A stretch of DNA of 64,000 bases. It comes from Aurantiochytrium sp. KH105. Its lineage: Eukaryota; Sar; Bigyra; Thraustochytrida; Thraustochytriidae. The DNA lies in NCBI GenBank assembly GCA_003116975.1, contig BGKB01000026.1:992001-1056000 (forward strand), read 5' to 3'. How positions within the stretch are numbered: position 1 is the stretch's first letter; each line of letters starts with the position of its first letter. Under the pieces are notes generated by a model, which made no database searches, was not told the origin of the DNA, and was given only the letters and a program-made list of their open reading frames with translations. Made by a program: the position numbers and the translations under genes. Below are positions 40,801-48,400 of the stretch, piece after piece.

Positions 40801-41108
40801 AAAACCTAGACCGACGCGTGGTCATCCTCATCACGGATGGTAATCCCAACTTCAACCGAGGCTGCAAAGAAGCTGGATATGGTATCAACGGCCTCAAATG
40901 TGCAAAGAAGGCCGCGATCGACTTGCGCAAGGGCCCCGACGGGGTATCGGGCACAGATGACGATATTTACTTGGTGTTTGTCGCCGTCGGTAAAAGCGTG
41001 AAAGCAAATGCTTTGAACAAAGTGGAAGACCTTCAGGTCAGCGCAACGCCTGCAGGCCTCTCAGCAATCGCGGATGAAATCATCATCGACGTTTGCGGCA
41101 CAGCGTAA
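34878..41108 (+). CDS. Giant secreted PAN/apple-like and vWA-domain protein, copy A
   Basis: 2,076 aa; ATG at 34878 followed by a signal peptide (hydrophobic 8-22, AVLVALIALFYVVAA). A novel Cys-bracketed domain occurs three times: 74-221 (divergent), 255-412 and 835-992. PAN-like modules (signature CHxxC...C-N-Y/F-W-x-F) lie at 454-539, 634-703, 739-809, 1069-1156, 1251-1322, 1352-1439, 1474-1562, 1694-1766 and 1772-1843. They are joined by (D/N)SPT-type Ser/Thr/Pro linkers likely to be O-glycosylated. A vWA domain (1873-2073) has a full metal-site pattern: DSSGS with Asp1880, Ser1882 and Ser1884, a TATGHAL loop, and ITDGN. It ends in IDVCGTA with no membrane anchor or GPI signal. PAN and vWA folds are established protein/carbohydrate-binding modules, so surface adhesion or matrix assembly is inferred. 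It heads a six-gene co-directional cluster. Confidence 0.85.
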   Translation: MRRQDVCAAVLVALIALFYVVAAEDGHAGALHSLENSDAHTDIVNINQDDADNTIDTRRLLHGTSSSSSSSSSCKCSSGTVFVACRRDSWDKLEGYTMDVNGKTSEGEGLTWTWSNTYGKYYYGTVDVSSEAAKMTFTCKSKAGNDGFYGAFVGCDNKVAYSISDPLEVTSSPGFGSWYLDSNSEGATHDLKYSYVSSFPFVWNKDTSKTKMTFGLNVPKCMEDSTASPTEAPTVALTEAPTGSPTWSPTEDRGCDLCSTAKITVRCDNKLKFRQYQLQGGEDLVELPSSRDGDYDLEDWRETFTTEIDITPETRLEFECTDIGSVGGFVGEIEFCGQTIKTSHDLVVNETPAPFTWFVNPDKSGTLGTLVYTDMGGGQWGLTEGQYTDEDAVWVWDDQTYNTMTFGYDFGCTTPANSEEVASTNSPTDSPTGSPTNSPTDAPTLSPVKTTSSCYQVGMHFKTNDKDDLLSLKGDASIDSPDRCHAKCLEYDWCNFWAFRDAQPKESDSESLCNLLKSLKDNGGGATANLRWTSGTRICTETPTNAPTDSPTNSPTNSPTDSPTDSPTDSPTDSPTNSPTNSPTNSPTDSPTESPTDSPTDSPTNSPTDSPTNSPTESPTMFPTLSPIDTYEECYTFGLWTGTSLEEFSNVGSASQCHSRCVENSGCNFWSFLANQGKCALYSSVDGSNSDGNLDLVRGPRTCTQAPTDSPTESPTTLAPTSSPTTAPTLSPVDTHDSCYELGRWSGSALDVDSNVDDAGQCHAICVETPDCNYWAYLANQKTCGLYQTVDGPAGDEDDGAQLRGPKVCTPAPTDAPTDAPTSSPTWSPTEDRGCSLCSRATVTVRCDNYFKFRQYQLQGGEDLVELPSSRDGDYDLENWRETFTTEIDITPETRLEFECTDIGVVGGFVGEIEVCGHTIKTSHDLVADETPAPFTWFVNPDKSGTLGTLVYTDMGGGEWGLTAGQYTDEDAVWVWDGQTYNTMTFGFDFGCILTDAPTESPTSLPTEAPTEFPTAAPTDAPTSYPSDAPTSYPTDAPTRFPTESPTRFPTSSPTDTPTLSPVEITSVCYENGMRFKSTSANEIDSFVDIAGINTPERCHSKCLEYGDCNYWTFREALEGSSSDAAKSICMLMSELKSSNGRVSTNTRWTSGPRICTEMPTTSPTTSPTAYPTAAPTSFPTDAPTSAPTDAPTLSPTDAPTSFPTDSPTRFPTDSPTSFPTDSPTDAPTSSPTDSPTAYPTLSPVDVLEGCYSLGRWIGSPCGEFGDVESASQCHALCVSEDSCNYWSYDTVSEDCDLYALINAPESFADGSVDFVRGPKVCITAPTAFPTESPTAFPTDSPTVELEITSECYEDGMAFRATDDDTLDFFWDDEEVDTPDRCHSMCVKDDECNYWRFRAEKSGGANSDKSLCTLMSALKASGGRDSSVGYRYTSGPRLCTNMPTPSPTNAPTEYPTMSPTDSPTFHPVAVTSACYEHGMRFKSTTTKRLDSLLGMEDVDTPERCHSKCLEYDDCNYWAFREAVEGKTAEWAKSLCEVMSALKEYGGRVETDNTRWTSGTRICTEMPTTSPTNSPTAYPTDAPTDSPTTFPTDAPTDSPTANPTSSPTAFPTDAPTNSPTAFPTDSPTVFPTDSPTAFPTDSPTASPTDSPTAFPTNAPTIFPTDAPTNYPTPQPTAFPTNAPVGNVEDEEEENCFVDGDQYKAGKTIVVKKNVESIEDCRDWCLKYSSCAGYTYEVAKLACTLKDQKKPYKRLANVDGCISGPRECPEPEACVHQFLEYKGKNLQAATTESSALDCARLCLNTNKCEGWVYRLKSTKCYIRHKISSVPVARNSDYFSGLIDGCEAELDTTPAPTTEATLSVLAHVAQCTHKVNDVLFVVDSSGSIDATEWEYVKEFVRQLGSAFRLGTTSDDSRLAMVEYSGYATTLWDFTSPIATDQDLFQEAADAAEATHKATATGHALITAQGIFEETPVRENLDRRVVILITDGNPNFNRGCKEAGYGINGLKCAKKAAIDLRKGPDGVSGTDDDIYLVFVAVGKSVKANALNKVEDLQVSATPAGLSAIADEIIIDVCGTA
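35038..36523 (+). repeat. Near-identical segment shared by the two giant genes (copy A)
   Basis: Aligns to 42665-44150 at a constant offset of 7,627 bp with no indel over 1,486 bp. By eye there are about a dozen amino-acid differences in ~495 residues. It covers two novel domains and the first PAN module. Sequence on either side is clearly more diverged. Confidence 0.9.
36522..36737 (+). repeat. 12-bp coding minisatellite, 18 (D/N)SPT units
   Basis: Eighteen in-frame 12-bp units of the form GACTCGCCGACG or AACTCGCCGACG with point variants, forming the linker after the first PAN module of copy A. Confidence 0.9.
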
Positions 41109-42483
41109 GCGAACGTCCCGACGCCTTTTATACTACTTTTCCAAATTATCAACTCCTCCTCCCTTTGTAGTCTCGACCAGGCTTCTAGCCAGGCTTGGCC
41201 TGACGCGTTTACTCTCTGCCACCTAAATGTGTAACCAACCCCATGAGTCCAAGTTTTGCTACCAATCGTTTCGAGCCAAATGGACGGCACCCCAAACAAA
41301 CAGATAGAGGAGCGAGCGAGAAAGCAGTGCGACTTATTGTTTTTCCCTTTCTCGTGCGCTCGCTCTACTAGTAAGTACTACTATACTAGAACCGTGACAC
41401 CTCGGCGCGTAACGAATAAAAGACGGAATTGCTGTCAAGCCTTCAAGTAATTAAGGATGCCTGGGGCAAGGACCTAGGCACCAAGGTGGTTCGGCTGTGG
41501 GTAGAGAGAGTACTGCAAGAGCGCCTTTTGCTACCATGTCGTAGCAGTACACTCATAATACCCGCCACGAAGAATCGCCACAAATTTGCGCCACAATGGA
41601 AAAGTTTCGCAAGGTATCTTGCTGCTACTCACCAGGCTTCCCTCCGCGCGCATGACGCGTTCTTCCGATTTTCGATGTTGCTGCCCCTTGGCCGTGCGAG
41701 CGCGAGTGCGCTGCAGCACGCAAGGAAGGCTACGTAAGCTTACATCAAGGAGAACTCCACGAGTCCGCGGCATGCTCTTATCTTCTCGAAGCATCCAAGG
41801 AAGGACTGCGGGGCAGCCGCGTCGCGCCGCGCTATGCCACGCCACGCCACGCCACGCCACGCCACGCCATGCTCCATGCTATGCTATGCCAAGCCAAGCC
41901 GAGCCAAGGCAGCCGCGCCAGCCTTCAGCTGACAGAAAAAGGTGTTCGCCTCTGCGCGGCAGGTCATTGCTTCTGGACCACCCCGCCCAGCTCGCCGCCC
42001 AGCTCGCCTGGCCGCGCCATCGATCGATCCATGGATCCATCTGTCCATCGATCCATTCATCCCAGCCACCCACGCCAATCCATGCCGTCCTTGGATTCGC
42101 CCATGCCATACTGTAGGCTTCTGAAGGAGCGGCATGGACTCCGCGCCAGCCGGGAGCACAGCGACCTCGGCCTTTACAAGAGGTCGAGCCAGGCGCATCC
42201 GAACAGGCTGGGCTCAGTGAGATGGACTGGAAAGCAATGGATGGACTCGGGTGCTGCGCGCGGAAGGAGGGAGAGAGAGAGGGAGACAGGGAGGGAGGAT
42301 AAGAAGGACCTCGCTTCGGTTCGTCCTTCTCCGAAAGGTTCGAGGAATGGATCCAGGTATGCAGACGACGAGGGAAACGTCTACACGTGAGATGGATGAC
42401 AATAAATTCTGTGCAGAAGCAGTCCTCAGCAGACCCGGAACGACGACGGGGAGGAAGGAAAGAGAAAAAGAAGGAAGCAAAGG
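41109..42483. other. Intergenic region between the two giant paralogues
   Basis: Holds the 3' end of copy A and promoter of copy B. Contains a GCCAC pentamer run (41836-41870) grading into CCAAGCCGAGCC repeats to 41910, GATCCATC-type repeats at 42018-42060 and a GGAGGGAGAGAGA tract near 42264-42300. The last ~50 bases before the ATG at 42484 are nearly T-free. No gene, and no copy of the GGCGCGGA array found upstream of copy A. Confidence 0.55.
41836..41870. repeat. GCCAC pentanucleotide run
   Basis: Six exact GCCAC units followed by GCCAT, seen directly. Confidence 0.85.
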
Positions 42484-45400
42484 ATGCGCACGCGAGATGT
42501 TTGCACGGCAATCGCCGTGGCATTCATTGCGCTTTTCTATGCTGTGACTGCAACCGAAGATGTGTACGCAAGCATTTCGATGGGTCTGGCAGAGGAGGCC
42601 AGCCTTGAAGAGAGCGAATCGAGTATGGATGCATTGAACATCAACGAAAGCGACGCGGACCATACCATCGACACGAGAAGGCTTTTGCATGGCACAAGTA
42701 GTTCGTCGAGTTCATCTAGCTCATGCAAATGCTCTTCCGGAACTGTCTTTGTTGCGTGCCGACGATTTGGCTGGGATAAGCTGGAGGGATATACTATGGA
42801 CGTCAATGGCAAGACAAGTGAAGGAGAAGGCCTGACGTGGACATCGTCCAATAGGTATGGCAAATACTACTATGGCACAGTCGACGTTAGTTCCGAAGCC
42901 GCGAAGATGACCTTTACGTGTGAGTCGAAAGCAGGTTATGACGGCTTCTATGGTGCATTTGTCGGCTGCGACAACAAGGTTGCATATAGCATTTCCGATC
43001 CGCTTGAAGTCACTTCGAGCCCCGGCTTTGGCTCATGGTATCTTGACTCCAACTCGGAAGGCGCAACGCACGATTTGAAGTATTCGTATGTGTCTTCGTT
43101 CCCATTTGTTTGGAACAAAGACACGTCGAAGACGAAGATGACGTTCGGACTGAATGTCCCCAAGTGCATGGAAGACAGCACGGCGTCACCTACCGAGGCC
43201 CCCACCGTTGCTTTGACCGAGGCTCCCACTGGTTCGCCAACGTGGAGTCCCACGGAGGACCGCGGCTGTGACCTCTGCTCGACGGCCAAGATCACGGTAC
43301 GCTGCGACAACAAGCTCAAGTTCCGACAGTATCAACTTCAAGGCGGTGAAGATCTCGTCGAGCTGCCTTCTTCACGTGACGGTGACTATGACCTGGAAGA
43401 CTGGAGAAAAACATTTACGACTGAGATTGACATCACACCCGAGACGCGACTCGAGTTCGAGTGCACTGACATTGGCAGTGTCGGTGGCTTTGTTGGCGAG
43501 ATCGAATTCTGCGGGCAGACGATCAAGACGTCGCATGATCTGGTCGTAAACGAGACGCCGGCACCGTTCACATGGTTTGTGAACCCTGATAAGTCTGGAA
43601 CCCTGGGAACGCTCGTGTACACGGATATGGGCGGAGGCCAATGGGGTCTGACGGCAGGACAGTACACGGACGAAGATGCGGTATGGGTCTGGGACGATCA
43701 GACATACAACACGATGACGTTTGGTTATGACTTTGGGTGCACGACACCGGCAGATAGCGAGGAAGTGGCTTCCACAAACTCGCCTACGGACTCGCCTACG
43801 GGCTCGCCAACGAACTCTCCGACGGACGCACCAACTTTGAGCCCTGTGAAGACGACTTCGTCATGCTACCAAGTTGGCATGCACTTCAAAACAAATGACA
43901 AGGACGACCTCCTGTCCTTGAAGGGCGATGCGAGCATTGACAGCCCTGAGCGCTGTCACGCCAAGTGCCTCGAATACGACTGGTGCAACTTTTGGGCCTT
44001 TCGTGATGCTCAGCCCACGGAATCTGATTCGGAATCTCTCTGTAATCTGTTGAAGAGTCTCAAGGACAATGGCGGCGGAGCTACGGCCAACCTGCGTTGG
44101 ACTTCGGGAACAAGAATCTGTACGGAGGCGCCTACAAACGCTCCAACGGAGTATCCAACGGAGTACCCCACGGAGTATCCTACGGAGTACCCCACGGAGT
44201 ATCCTACGGAGTATCCAACGGAGTATCCTACGGAGTATCCTACGGAGTATCCTACGGAGTATCCTACGGAGTATCCTACGGAGTACCCAACGGAGTACCC
44301 CACGGAATATCCTACGGAGTACCCCACGGAGTATCCTACGGAGTACCCCACGGAGTATCCTACGGAGTACCCCACGGAGTACCCCACGGAGTATCCTACG
44401 ACGGATTCTCCCACTGGTTCGCCAACGTGGAGTCCCACGGAGGACCGCGGCTGTAATCTCTGCACGACGGCCAAGATCACTGTGCGCTGCGACAACAAGC
44501 TCAAGTTCCGACAGTATCAGCTCCAAGGCGGTGAAGATCTCGTCGAGCTGCCTTCTTCACGTGACGGCGACTACGACCTGGAAGACTGGACACAAACGTT
44601 TATAACCGAGATTGACATCACACCCGAGACGCGACTCGAGTTCGAGTGCACTGACATTGGCGTTGTCGGTGGCTTTGTTGGCGAGATCGAATTCTGCGGA
44701 CAGACGATCAAAACGTCGCATGACCTGGTCGCAGAGGAGACGCCGGCACCGTTCAAATGGTTTGTGAACCCTGATTCTGATAAGTCTGGCAGTCTCGGGA
44801 CGCTCGTGTATACGGATATGGGCGGGGGCCAATGGGGCCTGACGGAAGGACAGTACACGGACGAAGATGCGGTTTGGGTCTGGGACGATCAGACATACAA
44901 CACGATGACGTTCGGCTTTGACTTTGGATGCGTACTGACAACTTCTCCGACCGAGTCTCCGACCAACTCTCCTACGGATTCTCCGACCAGCTTTCCCACG
45001 GACAGCCCAACAGATGCACCAACTTCTTTTCCGACGGATTCGCCTACGTTGTACCCGACGCTCTCGCCCATAAGCGTGCTCGAAGATTGCTACTCGCAGG
45101 GACGCTGGATCGGTGCAACGTGCAGTGACTTCAGTGGCGTCGAGAGCGTGCCCAAGTGCCATGCTCTTTGCGCAACAAATCTTGCATGCAACTACTGGTC
45201 ATACAATACGGTGAGCAAAGATTGCAACCTGTACGCCTTGATCGATGCCCCATTGTCCTTCTCAGATCACAGTGTCGACTATGTGCGCGGTCCCAAGGTC
45301 TGTACCTCAGCTCCTACGGCTTATCCGTCAGACAGCCCTACGCCTCACCCGACAGACTCGCCAACGAACTTCCCAACAGATCATCCTACACCATCGCCGA

Positions 45401-48400
45401 CGTTGAGTCCTGTAGTAGAAACTCCGAGCTGTTACGAGGCCGGCACATGGTTCCGCGCATCGAGCAGTGATGTTCTCGACTCATTCTTGGGTGACGAAAA
45501 GGTTAATACAGCGGATAGATGCCATGCCAAGTGTGTTGAGAGCGTCGCATGCAACTACTGGAGCTTTCGGCAGGAAGGCACCGGTTCAACTGCGAACGCC
45601 AAGTCGCTATGCAAGCTACTGAGCACTTCAACAATGACTGCCGATGACCGTGCCTCCGGCTCGAGGTGGACATCGGGGCCCCAAACATGCACAAACGTGC
45701 CAACATCAAGCCCAACAGACGCGCCAACAAATTACCCTTCCACAAGCCCAACGGACTCGCCAACTCGTTACCCTACAGCCAGCCCGACCGAATTTCCGAC
45801 CTTTCAACCTGTGGCAGTCACCGATGTGTGTTACGAAGGTAGTATGCGCTTTGTATCGACCTCGTCAGAGATGATCGATCGTTTCCTCGATGTTGCGGAC
45901 ATCAACACGCCCGAGCGCTGCCACTCCAAGTGTCTCGAATATGACGACTGCAACTACTGGGCTTTTCGCGAGGCTCATGCAGGAAGCACTGCGGATTGGG
46001 CAAAGTCTCTCTGCGAGCTGATGAGCGCTCTCAAGGAGGTTGGAGGCAGAAGCTCAACCAATGCACGCTGGACATCCGGTACCCGACTTTGTACGGAATC
46101 CCCAACGCACGCCCCCACGGACTCTCCGACAAGTTTCCCGACCTCTTATCCAACGCACGCGCCGGTCAGCTTTACTTCGTATTGCTATGAGTCGAGCACA
46201 AACTACCTGGCACTATGGCGAGATACGCTGGAAGTCTATGAGGATGATGAGAGCATTGCTACAATGGAGGAATGCCACGCCATGTGTCTTGTGACCGAAG
46301 ATTGCAATTATTGGAGTTTTCGGGCAGCAAAGGAGGGTTCCTCTGCGGATTGGGCAACGTCCAAGTGTGTTCTCATGAGTGCTGTAAGCGAGCGCGAAGA
46401 AAATGTTAGCGATCGTTGGACTTCGGGTCCTAAGATCTGCACACATATGCCTACCAGCTTTCCGTCTTCCGCCCCCACCGACGCACCTACAGGCTTTCCC
46501 ACAGACTTTCCGACCGAATATCCCACCTCAAGTCCAACCGAGTTCCCATCTTTTCATCCCGTAGCAGTCACCGATGTGTGTTACGAAGGTAGTATGCGCT
46601 TTGTATCGACCTCGTCAGAGTTGATCGATCGTTTCCTCGATGTCGCGGACATCAACACGCCGGAGCGCTGCCACTCCAAGTGTCTCGAATATGACGACTG
46701 CAACTACTGGGCTTTTCGTGAGGCTCATGCAGGAAGCACTGCGGATTGGGCAAAGTCTCTCTGCGAGCTGATGAGCGCTCTCAAGGATGTTGGAGGCAGA
46801 AGCTCAACCAATGCACGCTGGACCTCGGGAACCAGGGTGTGTACGGAAATGCCAACGACTGCGCCAACGGATTCTCCTACGAGCTACCCGACTGATGCAC
46901 CGACAGACGCGCCGACGGGCTTTCCCACGGACTTTCCAACCGAGTTCCCCACAAACGAGCCCACGGACTCTCCCACGAGCTTTCCCACGAACAGCCCGAC
47001 TGATGCGCCTACTTCTTACCCTACGGACAGCCCGACGCTTTCGCCCATAAATGTACTCGAAGACTGCTACTCACTGGGACGCTGGATTGGCTCGGCTTGC
47101 GATGACTTTACTGGCGTCGAGAGTGCGTCCAAGTGCCATGCTCTTTGCGCAACGGAGGCGGCGTGCAACTACTGGTCATACGATACGGTGAGCGAAGACT
47201 GCAACCTGTACGCCTCGATTAACGCCCCGGAGTCGTTTGCGGACAGCAGCGTCAACCATGTACGCGGTCCCAAGGTCTGCACCACAGCACCGACGGCGTT
47301 CCCGACGGAAAGTCCCACGGCATTCCCGACAGACTCGCCAACGGTTGAGTTGGAGATTACTCCGGAGTGCTACGAGGATGGCATGGAGTTCAAAGCTACG
47401 GATGATGATACGCTTGAATTCTTCTGGAACGACGAGGAGGTGGACACACCGGATAGATGCCACTCCATGTGTCTTGAATACGATGGGTGCAATTACTGGA
47501 GCTTTCGAGCGGAGAAGAGTGGTAGCGCCAGTTCCGACAAGTCGTTGTGCACTCTGATGAGCGCGCTGAAGGCAAGCGGTGGTCGCGACTCTAGCGTGGG
47601 CTACAGGTACACATCGGGTCCGCGCCTTTGCACCAACATGCCGACGCCGAGTCCGACAAACGCACCGACCGAGTACCCGACCATGTCACCGACCGACTCG
47701 CCGACGTTTCATCCTGTGGCAGTCACCTCGGCATGCTATGAAAACGGCATGCAGTTCAGGTCTACCTTTGCTAACAGACTCGACCGCTTCCTCGACGAGG
47801 AAGACATCGATACCCCGGAACGCTGCCACTCCAAGTGTCTCGAATACGACGACTGCAACTACTGGGCTTTTCGTGAGGCTGTAGAAGGAAAGACTGCAGA
47901 ATGGGCAAAGTCTCTTTGTGACTTGATGAGCGCTCTCAAATCTACTGGAGGTCGATACTCAACCGTTACTCGTTGGACCTCGGGAGCCCGCATCTGTACG
48001 GACATGCCGACCACCTCGCCGACGGACTCTCCTACAGCGTACCCAACAGATGCGCCGACGGATTCGCCTACTGCATTCCCGACGGATGCGCCGACTGATT
48101 CTCCTACCGCGCACCCGACGGATGCGCCCACGGAATCTCCCACCACATTCCCGACAGATTCTCCAACCATGTACCCGACGGATGCGCCAACCGATTCTCC
48201 TACCGGATTTCCAACAGGCGCGCCCACGGATGCTCCTACCAACGCGCCAACCGACGGCGATGTCACTTCCGAGGAAGATGAGAACTGCTTTGTGGACGGG
48301 GATCAGTATTGGGGTGGAAAGAAGATCGTTAAGAAGAGAAATGTCAAGAGCATCGAGGACTGCCGGGACTGGTGTCTCAAGTATTCGGCTTGTGTCGGGT

